This document shows positions 34,617 to 43,442 of a stretch of 62,368 nt of DNA, piece after piece; the stretch's first letter is position 1, and each line of letters begins with the position of its first letter. Under the pieces are notes generated by a model that ran no database searches, was not told where the DNA came from, and worked only from the letters and a program-made list of their open reading frames with translations. A program made the translations under genes and the position numbers. Source of the DNA: an uncultured Eubacteriales bacterium (GTDB lineage: Bacteria; Bacillota; Clostridia; Christensenellales; Aristaeellaceae); NCBI GenBank assembly GCA_902764915.1, contig CACWXY010000042.1, forward strand, positions 1 through 62,368, given 5' to 3'.

Positions 34617-35406
34617 GAGTATCTTTGAAAAGATCACGGCTTCGGCCAGGATACTAGGCATTGATTTATACACGGCTGCTTTTCCGCAATTTGCATATGA
34701 ACAGAACCTGAGCGAGGAAAACATTTCTGTACTGGCACAAACGCTGGAGCATCTGGCGACCCTGAAGAATCAATCTGTTGTTGACACGCTGCTGAGGTTG
34801 AGCCGCCTTCCACAAAAAAGTCCAAAGACCTTTGAAAACTTCGACTTCGGACGCATTCACGGAAAAAGTGTCGAACGTCTGAAAAACCTTCCAGCGCTTA
34901 CGGCAATCCATGCTCACAAGAATCTGGCGTTTATTGGTCCGCATGGCGTAGGAAAAACCCACCTTGCCATGGCGTATGGTCGGGCTTGCTGTCAGAAAAA
35001 GATGAAGGCGTATTTTCTGAAAGCATCTGAACTGAATGAAAGGCTTACCAATGCCAGAAGACTCGACAGGACCGGCAGTATGATTGATTTCCTTGTCAAA
35101 CCGTCATGCCTGATTATTGATGAAATTGGGCGATGCGTTTTCGATAAAGAGAACACCCGACTGTTCTTTGATCTGATTGACAGGCGATACAGCAGGGAGG
35201 GCTCGAATTGCATGATCTTTACCAGCAACATGCAGCCTGATACCTGGTCGGACTTCTTTACGGAAGACTCATCGCTGCTCTGTGCGCTGGATCGCATCTT
35301 TGACGATGCGTCTGTCTTCATTATTAAAGGGGACAGCTACCGTGGTAAGAATCTCGAGACTTTTAAGCTGCAGGCCGGAAATCCTCAGCCGCAGGTAACT
35401 CTGTAA
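34609..35406 (+). CDS. istB: IS21 helper ATPase IstB
   Basis: A 265-residue AAA+ ATPase related to DnaC/DnaA. Walker A is GPHGVGKTHLA (about residue 105), Walker B LIIDEIGR (about 165), and sensor 1 MIFTSNM. IstB oligomerises on target DNA and stimulates IstA integration. I chose TTG 34609, 8 bases after GGAGGA and inside the end of istA, because upstream TTG 34588 has no ribosome site. The last residues run into the region with twin hairpin repeats. Confidence 0.93.
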   Translation: MNESIFEKITASARILGIDLYTAAFPQFAYEQNLSEENISVLAQTLEHLATLKNQSVVDTLLRLSRLPQKSPKTFENFDFGRIHGKSVERLKNLPALTAIHAHKNLAFIGPHGVGKTHLAMAYGRACCQKKMKAYFLKASELNERLTNARRLDRTGSMIDFLVKPSCLIIDEIGRCVFDKENTRLFFDLIDRRYSREGSNCMIFTSNMQPDTWSDFFTEDSSLLCALDRIFDDASVFIIKGDSYRGKNLETFKLQAGNPQPQVTL

Positions 35407-35511
35407 GAAAAGAATACGAATGATTGATTGGTGTGTTTGGCTGCAAGATACCAGCATCTATTTCCGAACAAGCTGCGCGAAGCGCAGAATAAACATTCCT
35501 TCACTACAAAA

Positions 35512-35598
35512 ACGCCGACGTTCTACGGCGGCGTCTATCCCCTGACAACAGAAAAGGAAGCTTATGATTGTTTTACGCCGACGTTTTACGGCGGCGTC
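35512..35598 (+). repeat. Twin 24-bp hairpin repeats inside the IS21 element
   Basis: ACGCCGACGTTCTACGGCGGC (first 21 of 24 bases shown in part) at 35512-35535 is nearly repeated at 35575-35598, 63 bases apart. Each copy folds as CGCCG-loop-CGGCG. A frame across both would encode PTFYGGV twice at a 21-codon interval, but no good start is seen. The copies lie between istB and the third gene, so attenuation or mRNA protection is possible. Confidence 0.7.
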
Positions 35599-35631
35599 CA
35601 TTCCATGATTATGTGAAAGGAAGTTTTTATT

Positions 35632-35904
35632 ATGCTGACAAGTACACCAAAGACAATTCAGATCGATATTGATCTGTTTGAAGATCTGTATGTTTACGCT
35701 GTCCGCCATGCTGATCCTGACGATCCACAGTTCAAAAGGATCACTATCTTCGTAAAGAAAAAGCTCCAGGCGCTTATGAAGCATGAGCTATATTCTCTTT
35801 ACATAGCCGGAGCTCCCGAAGAAACTCGAAAAAAAGTGCAGAGAAAGTATCTTGATGCTGTAGATGTCCTGGAAGCCTTTCAATGGAGTGCTGATCATGT
35901 CTGA
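35632..35904 (+). CDS. Small IS21-borne accessory protein
   Basis: A 90-residue, charged, mostly helical protein: QIDIDLFEDLYVYAVRH, then KKLQALMKHELYSLY and a basic stretch EETRKKVQRKYLDAVDVLEAF. GAAAGGAAG lies 12 bases before the ATG. It is inside the element between istB and the right-end repeats and is followed by a terminator, so it travels with the IS. Similar short proteins occur next to IS21 genes in gut Clostridia and are sometimes given misleading eukaryotic names. A role in regulating transposition or binding nucleic acid is a guess. Confidence 0.7.
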   Translation: MLTSTPKTIQIDIDLFEDLYVYAVRHADPDDPQFKRITIFVKKKLQALMKHELYSLYIAGAPEETRKKVQRKYLDAVDVLEAFQWSADHV

Positions 35905-35965
35905 TACGTAACCATGTACAGGTGATTCATTTGAATTGCCATCTGATATGGACAGATAAAAACCA

Positions 35966-35996
35966 GCCTGACGGACAAAATCCGTCAGGTTTTTAT
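35966..35996 (+). terminator. Terminator of the IS21 transcript
   Basis: CCTGACGGA-CAAAA-TCCGTCAGG followed by TTTTTAT, just after the small gene and before the right-end repeats. Confidence 0.88.
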
Positions 35997-35998
35997 GA

Positions 35999-36149
35999 TT
36001 GGCATTTTCTGTCCGACTGAAATTGGTTCTTTTCGCCCGACGCTAACACAGGTTTTTATTGTTGGCCCTTTTTATCCGGCTGGAATTGGCCCTTTCTACC
36101 CGGCCAACGTTGGCCCTTTTCTCCCGGCCCTAACATCCCGGCCCTAACA
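35999..36149 (+). repeat. IS21 right-end repeats with doubled tip
   Basis: Inverse copies of the left-end 19-mer start at 36062, 36086 and 36110 (24-base period), with two weaker copies at 35999 and 36023. The terminal CCCGGCCCTAACA occurs twice in a row, ending at 36135 and at 36149. Only the outer one is next to the GCGG duplication. Confidence 0.88.
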
Positions 36150-36370
36150 GCGGCGTGAAATTCAGCGATCAGGCTGACGGCATGCTTAATGATGCTATCC
36201 TGCAAGGGTATGCCGTCAATGAAACTCGTATCAAACAGTCGGGTGAGGTGGTCCGGCTGATGAAGCGGACGCAGAATGATCTGGACAGGCAGCCGGTACT
36301 GACAGTGATCGCGCGTTACAGCACAGCGCTGGAACGGCTGGATGACTATGACCATCAGTCCTTCTGCGGG
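36150..36370 (+). pseudogene. RhuM-like gene, 3' fragment right of the insertion
   Basis: The frame continues from the left fragment after removing the element and one GCGG: GVKFSDQADGMLNDAILQGY, AVNETRIKQSGEVVRLM, VLTVIARYSTALERLDDYDH. This matches the central part of RhuM-family proteins (GVKFRxWAT...L...I.GY..NE...LDDYDHQ). The downstream end degrades after the YDHQSF region. The family is associated with Fic-type or phage-defence loci in some genomes, but this copy cannot be functional. Confidence 0.65.
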
Positions 36371-38043
36371 CAGGCGGCCTGTCCTTCTTTGGAGGAGAAT
36401 CGGCTGTTGGGGCGGCGGGCATGCAGGTTACGCTTACAGGGACGTGGGAATATGGTTGCCGGTGAGCTGCATAATAGTATAATAATATAATGGTTTTGTC
36501 AGCACAGCACAGAAAAAAGCGGAAAGCATATGCCACGATTCCCTGCAGGGACAAGAGGGACAGGACAACGCAGGTACAGCGGTGCCGGCGCAGATCCGGA
36601 CAGAATACAGCGCCTAAGATACTGGCCGATTGTTCCCCTGACATGGATCCGTACTGATTCCGGGAAAAGCAGGAATGACTCGCCGGAAAACGATGTATTT
36701 GTGTCATGTGATATCCGTATGGATGCGCGCGCTGTTTTCGGTGTATGTCGCTGCAGATGATGCAGATACCTCCGGCATACACAGACCGCAGCGGAACGGG
36801 GAAAGGCAGCCTCCAGGGGAGAAACGGCCCATAGACGGGCATATGCCGCTCTCCCTGTGTTGCGTTCTTCCCGGAGTTTCTGCAGTTGCGGGGAATGACT
36901 GCCTGTGTCATGGATTGTCGGCTGGAACATGATCCCACAGGCATCTCTATCTGTCCTGTTTGTGATCGGGATAGCAGCGGAACGAAGGAAAGATATGTGC
37001 GCGTGTGGTCCGATTTCGATGATGTCATGGGCGGAAATTGTGGACTGCAGGTGCTGGAGGACGGAACCAAGGCGGTGATTCTGTCCCTGTGGGACGTCTT
37101 CTGCGAGCAGGAAGCGGGTCATGTACCCCGGCACCAGGGTGCCCTCTGCGCAGGCAGAGCGGATCGCTGGCTGCCTCCAGGGCAGAACACGGATTGTGCT
37201 GACCGAACTGAAAGACGGTATGATCGGATGTATCAGCGACCGATGTGTGTAAAGACAGTAAGAAACGTGGCAGGAGGATTCGGCAGATGAACAAGACAGT
37301 GTACTGGATGCTTTGACTGATGCTGCTCGGCTGCATGAGATAGCGTGGGGCAGCAAAGTATGAATGCAGGGGAGCATTCCTGCAGCATGGACCTCTCTGT
37401 ATGCTGGCAGCCGGCGGTAGAGCGGAGTGGAATGCAAGGCGACTGTGAAAAAAGGAGATGCGGCATGAAAAAAACTATTACTGGCGAATCCTGATCCGCT
37501 ACCGGGAGTTTTACCAAGTATTCATTCGCCTAATTACAATTTGACAAATGATCGTGCATCGGAAAGTCATGATGCCGCATTCTGTCGGGCATGACCATAT
37601 CTATCCGGGCTTTCTCCGTCTGCATGCGGTATACGCGTTTCTGCGTACAGCATAGAACAGCATACGTCACGGTTCTCCTTCGGGTGCCGTGACTTTTTTT
37701 GCGCATGCCAAACCCGCTGCGCGAGGGAATGGACTCCGGCAATCGGAGAATCACCTGCAGAGAGCACCTGTCCTGCGGCGGAAAGATATGAATTTCCGCT
37801 GCAGGCGTTCCCAGTGGGATCGTACAGTAATCCCATGCCGTCAAGCCTTTCTGTATGTTGTCTGTACCGCATCCAGGGCAAGGTCCCGTTCTTTCAGATA
37901 AGGAGTGCTCATGCAAAGAAGGCTGCTGATGTACTGATTCATGGGCCGGTCGAGCTGTGAACGGCGGTTCTGGGGGTTCCCATGGGTTATTTCACTTACT
38001 CCTCTCATCGATGAGACGAGGTATAGAGGGAGATTGGTGAAAT
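36371..38043. other. Long non-coding stretch with gene relics
   Basis: About 1.7 kb has no intact gene. A plus-strand frame near 36990-37105 reads YVRVWSDFDDVMGGN and GLQVLEDGTKAVILSLWD, reminiscent of the beta-sandwich repeat of DUF3472-type proteins (GiQ...vlFSvWd), with no start or continuation in frame. The rest gives only short frames on both strands. I regard it as decayed sequence, probably connected with the IS insertion nearby. Confidence 0.45.
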
Positions 38044-38078
38044 GAAAAAACAGTCTCACGATACCAGTGAGACTGTCA
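38044..38078 (-). terminator. Terminator of the serine hydrolase gene
   Basis: On the minus strand CAGTCTCAC-N7-GTGAGACTG is followed by TTTTTTC, 38 bases after the stop codon of the hydrolase gene. Confidence 0.85.
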
Positions 38079-38115
38079 GATGGAACGCCTGTGATGAGGC
38101 CCGGTTTCCCCCTGA

Positions 38116-39267
38116 TCAGAGGGAGGCATACATGGAAGCCATGAGCCGGGGAATAAAACGATAATGGTCCCCGGGAATGTTGGTGGTCAGGTATACGCAG
38201 GTAAGGTTTTCTCTGGGATCCACACAGAACCAATTACCAAAAGCGCCATCCCAGCCCCACTCGCCGACAGAACCATTGATATCGGCTGTTTCAGGGTGCG
38301 TCAGCACACGAACGCCCAATCCATACCCATAACCGCGCTGGGTATTCCAATTGTGGGTTGCCTGCTGAGCGGGCGTCAGATGATCGGTGGATATCAGATC
38401 AATGGTCTTTCTTCCGAGTATGCGCACGCCGTTCAGTGTACCCCCGTGAAGCAGCATCTGCGCAAAACGCGAATAATCATGGAGCGTGGAGAACAGTCCG
38501 CCGCCGCCGCTCTCAAAAGTTGGCTTCTGCGCCGGATACTGACGTCCATCCGGTTTCATGCCGTCAAGGATGTGATAAAGGGTCGCGATTCTTTCCTGCT
38601 TCTGCGGGGGCACAAAGAAACCGGTGTCCGTCATCCCCAGCGGTTCAAAGACATGCTTGCGCAGGTACTCACCCAGGGTCTGTCCGGAGAGCACTTCAAT
38701 AACACCGCCAAGGACATCAATGGAAAAACCGTACATCCAGCGCTCGCCAGGTTCAAAGGCCAGCGGAAGCTGTCCTGCCAGATTGCAGTATTCGACTGTT
38801 GCAGGCATGTCGCCATGCTCCGCAATGTATTCATCGCCTTTCTGGTCAGCGATCCGTGCTGCTGCGCTTTCGTTTCCGGCGTATGGGATGCCGCTTGTCA
38901 TGGTGAACAGCTGGCGCATGGTGACTTCATTCTGTGCAGGAATGATCCTGACGCTTCCGTCCGGCTGTTCCACGGCAATTGTCGGTTTTTTGAACCCGGG
39001 TAGAAATTCGCTCACGGGATCCCAGAGCTTGAACAGCCCCTGTTCATAGAGCTGCATGATGCCCACAACAGTGATGACTTTGGACATGGAAGCGATAGGG
39101 AAGATGGTATCGGCTGCGATTTTTTTCTTCTTCTCTCTGTCCGCATACCCGAAATACCCTTCAAAACGAATGATATCGTCCTTCAGAATCATGGCAGAGC
39201 AACCCGCGATCTGTTCTTCTGCTACAAAGCGGCTGAGTGTGTTCTGTACAAGCTTCACTTCTTTCAC
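38116..39267 (-). CDS. Serine hydrolase of the beta-lactamase class C / esterase family
   Basis: A 383-residue penicillin-binding-protein-like hydrolase. The nucleophile motif SxxK is SMSK (IASMSKVITVVGIMQLYEQG, about residue 60), the YxS/N motif is probably YGFS (about 190), and the third motif region is WGWDGAFGN near the C-terminus. No signal peptide is visible, so it may be a cytoplasmic esterase or D-aminopeptidase-like enzyme rather than a secreted beta-lactamase. The start is GTG; 39267 and 39258 are both possible after AGAAGG. It is a single-gene unit. Confidence 0.88.
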   Translation of the reverse strand: MKEVKLVQNTLSRFVAEEQIAGCSAMILKDDIIRFEGYFGYADREKKKKIAADTIFPIASMSKVITVVGIMQLYEQGLFKLWDPVSEFLPGFKKPTIAVEQPDGSVRIIPAQNEVTMRQLFTMTSGIPYAGNESAAARIADQKGDEYIAEHGDMPATVEYCNLAGQLPLAFEPGERWMYGFSIDVLGGVIEVLSGQTLGEYLRKHVFEPLGMTDTGFFVPPQKQERIATLYHILDGMKPDGRQYPAQKPTFESGGGGLFSTLHDYSRFAQMLLHGGTLNGVRILGRKTIDLISTDHLTPAQQATHNWNTQRGYGYGLGVRVLTHPETADINGSVGEWGWDGAFGNWFCVDPRENLTCVYLTTNIPGDHYRFIPRLMASMYASL

Positions 39268-39494
39268 CCTTCTTTCTGTAGAATGTCTTCTGTAATAATG
39301 TACACAGTCCGATACGTTTCCTATGGCGAATCATAGGGCTTTTCTGCGACGAATAACGGGCAGGAGATCGGCGGGAATCATACAGGATGCATATCGTCCC
39401 GAACCCAGCGGTTCAGGAAATGCGATGCGGCTGAATTTCATTGGTGCATGAACAAGCGCTGAGAGTTCAGTCCAGGAATAAGACAGCTGCTTTA

Positions 39495-40832
39495 TTATTT
39501 TTGGCGTACAAGAACACTGCGCGAATACCGCAGGATAAGCAGCGTAGAGCACAGAATCCATCCGACAGGATAGGCGAGCGCCACAGCGATAAATCCGGCA
39601 TTCAGGGCTCTGGTAACAGCGAGATAGATCTGGCGGAATACCACAAAGGAAATCAGCATAATAACGGTAGGCATCGTGGCATCACCTACTCCGCGCAGAG
39701 CACCGGCGTAGATCTGGTTAAAGCAGATGGCAATATAAAAGGGCGTTACGATGTGAATGAACCGTACACCATAGGCAATCACATCCTCTTCCGGAGAAAA
39801 CAGCCGCATCAGAGGCCGTGCCAGGATGAATACCGAAACGCCCAGTACTGCAGTGGAGATCAGGCTCATGACGATTGCTGTATGAACACCGTCCCGTGCC
39901 CGATCCGGTTTTCTGGCACCCCAGTTCTGGCCGACAAAGGTCGTTGAGGACATGCTGATACTCTGCACAGGGATCAGGGCGAATGCGTCGATCTTGCCGT
40001 AAACGCCGTATCCTGCCATACACGCAGAACCAAAGGCATTGATGTAGGACTGAACAAAGACATTGGAGAAGGAAGTGATCGCAGACTGGATACTGCTGGG
40101 AAGACCGAGACGAAGTATTTCACGCAATGCATCCCTGTCAATGGAGAGCTTTCGCCAGCGAATGCCGAAATTGCCTTTTTCCCGGGTGAGTGTATAGAGA
40201 ATCAGAAGCGCGGAAAGAATCTGTGACAGGATGGTTGCCAGTGCAACGCCATTTACCTTCATGTCAAAGCCCAGTACAAACAGAAGGTCCAGCACAGTAT
40301 TGAGAAGAGCGGAGAGAATCAGAAAGTACAGCGGACGTCTGGAATCGCCTACGGCCCGCAGAATGCCGCTGCCCAGATTGTAGAACAGAAGGCCGCTCAC
40401 TCCGGCGAAGTAGATGGAAAGATAGGCGCTGGAATCCGCCATGACATCGTCAGGTGTCTGCATAAACCGAAGCATGGGGTGAATGATGACCTGCCCGAGT
40501 ACGGTGGCAATCAGACTCATCAGGAAAGTGAGGGCTACCGTGGTATGAACAGCCTTGCTGAGACCCTCGTCATCGTGCGCGCCATATCGCTGGGAGATGA
40601 CGACGGAAGCACCTGTGGCAAGACCGGCACAGAAGCCGACGACCGTATTGATGATAGGACCGGTAGAGCCCACTGCTGCTTGTGCATGCTTGCCCACAAA
40701 CTGACCGACGATCAGTGTATCCACGGTATTGTACAGCTGCTGAAACAACAGACCGATTGCCATGGGAATGGAAAAACGGATCATATGCATCCAGATACTG
40801 CCTTCTGTCATATCAGAGTCCCGGTGTGTCAT
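39495..40832 (-). CDS. MATE family efflux transporter
   Basis: A 445-residue MATE exporter, N-terminus SIWMHMIRFSIPMAIGLLF, then QQLYNTVDTLIVGQFVG, with about 12 membrane segments and the repeat of the motif in the second half (GLPSSIQSAITSFSNVFVQS). AGGGGGATTGA precedes ATG 40832. It is close in sequence style to the DinF/NorM-like group common in Clostridia, with Na+ or H+ coupled drug export as the likely role. It stands alone. Confidence 0.92.
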   Translation of the reverse strand: MTHRDSDMTEGSIWMHMIRFSIPMAIGLLFQQLYNTVDTLIVGQFVGKHAQAAVGSTGPIINTVVGFCAGLATGASVVISQRYGAHDDEGLSKAVHTTVALTFLMSLIATVLGQVIIHPMLRFMQTPDDVMADSSAYLSIYFAGVSGLLFYNLGSGILRAVGDSRRPLYFLILSALLNTVLDLLFVLGFDMKVNGVALATILSQILSALLILYTLTREKGNFGIRWRKLSIDRDALREILRLGLPSSIQSAITSFSNVFVQSYINAFGSACMAGYGVYGKIDAFALIPVQSISMSSTTFVGQNWGARKPDRARDGVHTAIVMSLISTAVLGVSVFILARPLMRLFSPEEDVIAYGVRFIHIVTPFYIAICFNQIYAGALRGVGDATMPTVIMLISFVVFRQIYLAVTRALNAGFIAVALAYPVGWILCSTLLILRYSRSVLVRQK

Positions 40833-41218
40833 TCAATCCCCCCTGTTTATGATATGCATGTGCGGAAAGACAGGACAGATCACAACTCTTCTGTCTGCAT
40901 TTCGCTTCTTTCCTGTGTCGTTGGAAAGGAAAAAGAGACAGGAATCATTATACGAAAACCTTTTGGTGCAGTGCAATACAAGGAGAACAATGGAACAGGC
41001 GGGAAAATGGATAAGCCTGCAATGGCATGATCATACACTTGGCGTTGCGGACAGGCGGGGAGCCACTTTATTTCTCTGCCCTGATGAAAGGAAAGTCAGG
41101 CAACGTCTCTGACAAAGAAGGACATACGACTGTCTTCAATCAGCCGTGCATACCCACAGGTTCCCTGTCATCCAATGCGGCAAAGGTCCCGGGACAGGGT
41201 GGATTGCAGTGAGCCAAA
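40833..41218. other. Intergenic region with one possible small gene
   Basis: About 390 bases. A 40-codon frame at 40990-41112 (MEQAGKWISLQWHDH, then LGVADRRGATLFLCP) has AAGGAG 4-5 bases before its ATG but no recognised relatives. It may be a truncated gene. Nothing else is supported. Confidence 0.3.
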
Positions 41219-41253
41219 AGCTGACAGCGCCAGGAAGATCTGCGCTGTCAGCT
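41219..41253. terminator. Hairpin downstream of the GNAT pseudogene
   Basis: AGCTGACAGCGC (41219-41230) pairs perfectly with GCGCTGTCAGCT (41242-41253), followed by a T-rich stretch on the plus strand. Confidence 0.7.
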
Positions 41254-41286
41254 CATCTGTTTTGATTTCTATTATTCTGTTTTTCT

Positions 41287-41909
41287 TCAGTCGAACAGCT
41301 GTCCTGGCAGCTTCAGTTTTTCTTTGGGTGGGAATTGTCGGTCGAATACTTCCACATCCGTGTCATCCACATAGTAGCCCTTGGGTGTCTGATACACACC
41401 GGTGATTCCGTCAAGATATCCGGGGATCAGCTCCATGCAAAGGAAGAAGGAATCGTCTGCGCCTTCCGGCAGATCGTGATAGCGGATGCCGAACTTCCGG
41501 GCATAATCAAAACCGCAATGACTGTAGAACTTGATGTTTCCTTCGAACAGCACTGCGCCAAAGCCCATGGCGGCTGCCTTTTCCAGGCAGAAGTCCAGCA
41601 GTCTTTTTCCATACCCCTGCCGTTTGCATTCCGGCGTGATGCTGATAGGGCCCATGGTCAGCACAGGAATAATCCTGCCGTCATCGGCACTGATGCCGTT
41701 TTCATGAACATGTTCTGTCCGATCAGCTTCCCGTCCTGCTCCATTACGAAGTCCAGCTCGGGGATGAAGGCCGGGTCGTCACGCAGCACGTGCATTACAT
41801 AATGCTCGCTGCAGCCCGGCCGGTATACGTTCCAGAAGGATTCCCGGATCAGGTTTTCCGTTTCACGATAGTCTTCTTCTTTCTCCAATCGAATGATAGT
41901 ATTCTCCAT
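41287..41909 (-). pseudogene. GNAT acetyltransferase with a one-base deletion
   Basis: ATG 41909 follows AAAGGA and begins MENTIIRLEKEEDYRETENL, an N-acetyltransferase N-terminus. The frame runs to GQNMFMKTA and then breaks near 41690-41700, where one missing base shifts it into a stop. The other half, LTMGPISITPECKRQGYGK (acetyl-CoA loop QGYGK) to the C-terminus, is intact in a different frame. Restoring one base would give a normal protein of about 207 residues. Closely related proteins acetylate small amines or peptides; the substrate is unknown. The site is not a homopolymer. Confidence 0.85.
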
Positions 41910-42769
41910 GTCGTATATTCCTTTCAGGTGCTTTTTACAGTCGCTTCTCCCTGCGGCTCTCATAGATCTGCGCCGCGGTTTTCATGCTGAGAACGGAATC
42001 CGGCAGGAATGCAGCCAGCATCAGTCCCCATGTCTGTTGCGCTATGCCAGAAGTCTCAGGCGTGCGTCAGCGGCAGCCGCACTGCTTCCAGCAGGAGCAG
42101 ATGCTGCAGGGCTTGCAATTTCCAGACCTCCATGATCGGTTCTTCCTTTGAATAGGACACAGTCCGTGACAGACGCGTGATTCAGTCGGCAGCGCCGAGG
42201 ATGGATGAAAAAGCAGGTGCTTAAAAACAGATACCGCATGATACTTTCATGCACTGTCACAACCCGCCGCATCCGGAGTGTGAAGCTTTTCATGCGCATT
42301 TACACCCTGGGCATGTATTGAAGAAATGCCGCATACTCCCTGGATACCATGGCCTTCTCTCCGGTGAACGGCATCGCTTCAAACCGGCAGGACAGGGAAG
42401 GCCGGATACCATGCAACGGCTGTGCGTTCAGGATCATGGACTGGCTTGTACGAACCCGAGTGCTGTGTGCACACCGCCGTTCAAACGCATATGGCTTCTC
42501 GTTTGCCTTGCATACTCCTGCCTGTGTGGAGAAAAAGGAATGGCCATGGACGCGCTCGATGGAAAAACTCCGGCCGCATCAGCCCATGCAGAGCATCCTT
42601 CTGCTCAATGCAACACATCCGATGACTGTAAGCCATGCTCGACACTTGCGCTTCTACGTGTACTGGTTTCGCTCTGCTCCGCTGTCACCCGCATATTATG
42701 CCGCCTCGGAACGCATTGTATCAAAGACTCCATCCATAACTGCACAGCAGCTGGTAAGATGCAATGCCA
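41910..42769. other. 860-base region with no supported gene
   Basis: Short frames exist on both strands but none has a ribosome site plus family similarity. A minus-strand frame at 42067-42117 encodes the Cys-rich string GNCKPCSICSCWKQCGCR just before a stop, without a convincing start codon. Some small Cys-rich peptides do lie next to acetyltransferases, so it is noted, but chance is likely. Confidence 0.35.
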
Positions 42770-43441
42770 TCACCACACAAAAGGCAGTACTTTGTATCTG
42801 ACACGTTTCTTATAGGCTGTGTATCCCTCCAGCCCATTTTCCAGCACCTTTTCTTCACTGCGAATGCGTTTTGCAATGATGGGAATATAGGTCAGCATAA
42901 TCGCAAAGGAAATGACCGACCCCAGCACCAGCGGCATGGAAAGAAACAGCAGGATCGTGCTCATGTACATCGGATGCCTGACAACGCCATAAAGCCCGGT
43001 GTCAATGACCTTCTGGTTTGCCTGCACTTCTACTGTACGGGAGAGCCAGACATTCTCCCGCAGGACTTCGGCATACAGCATATAGGCCAGCAGAAAAACG
43101 GCTGCTGCCGCCCAGGAAACCCAGTCAGGAAGTATGACCCATCTGCATCTGAAATTCAGTCCGGCAACGATAAATGCCGCAAGGAACATCAGCCCGCTGA
43201 GTGCGATAACGGTTTTCTGCTCAGACTGCTGTTCCCTGACGTCGAGCCGCTTCCGAAGCAGGCCGGGTGCCTTCTTCATCATGATCAGCCCGGCGAGGAA
43301 CATCGGGATAAAGAGAATTCCCATGAGCAGCCACCCCTGCCAGTATGCGAAGCTGCCCGCAGGAAGAAAGAGCAGCAGCCCGACGATCAGCAGACCGCTC
43401 AGATATTTGAAGATTGCCTGTGCAAACAGTTTCAAATCCAT
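42770..43441 (-). CDS. Isoprenylcysteine carboxyl methyltransferase-like membrane protein
   Basis: A 223-residue membrane protein with about five hydrophobic helices and the ICMT/PEMT signature in the C-terminal part: GLYGVVRHPMYMSTILLFLS, then RIRSEEKVLENGLEGYTAY. The RHP and EE residues bind S-adenosylmethionine. Bacterial members methylate lipids or unknown substrates, as prenylated CaaX proteins are absent. GGGGAGG precedes the ATG, 2 bases after the end of the sugar isomerase gene's reading direction neighbour, so the two minus-strand genes are cotranscribed. Confidence 0.87.
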   Translation of the reverse strand: MDLKLFAQAIFKYLSGLLIVGLLLFLPAGSFAYWQGWLLMGILFIPMFLAGLIMMKKAPGLLRKRLDVREQQSEQKTVIALSGLMFLAAFIVAGLNFRCRWVILPDWVSWAAAAVFLLAYMLYAEVLRENVWLSRTVEVQANQKVIDTGLYGVVRHPMYMSTILLFLSMPLVLGSVISFAIMLTYIPIIAKRIRSEEKVLENGLEGYTAYKKRVRYKVLPFVW

Positions 43442-43442
43442 G

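Larger units (their letters stand above)
33071..36149 (+). mobile_element. IS21-family insertion sequence, complete, 3,079 bp
   Basis: The element begins TGTTAGGGCCGGGA and ends with its inverse TCCCGGCCCTAACA. It is flanked by a direct repeat GCGG (33067-33070 and 36150-36153), consistent with the 4-8 base duplications IS21 elements make. Inside are istA (DDE transposase), istB (AAA+ helper) and a third small gene. Each end has several 19-base repeats at exact 24-base spacing, as expected of IstA binding sites. The outermost 14 bases at the right end are doubled. Base composition is more AT-rich than the neighbouring chromosome. Both transposition genes are intact, so the copy may be active. 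Confidence 0.93.

Noticed and set aside
40990..41112. A 40-codon gene before the GNAT pseudogene
   Set aside because: Good ribosome site, but no similarity, no conservation evidence and no partner; listed only in the intergenic note.
42067..42117. A Cys-rich small peptide gene (CKPCSICSCWKQCGCR)
   Set aside because: Striking Cys spacing but no in-frame start codon with a ribosome site, and neighbouring frames are equally open.
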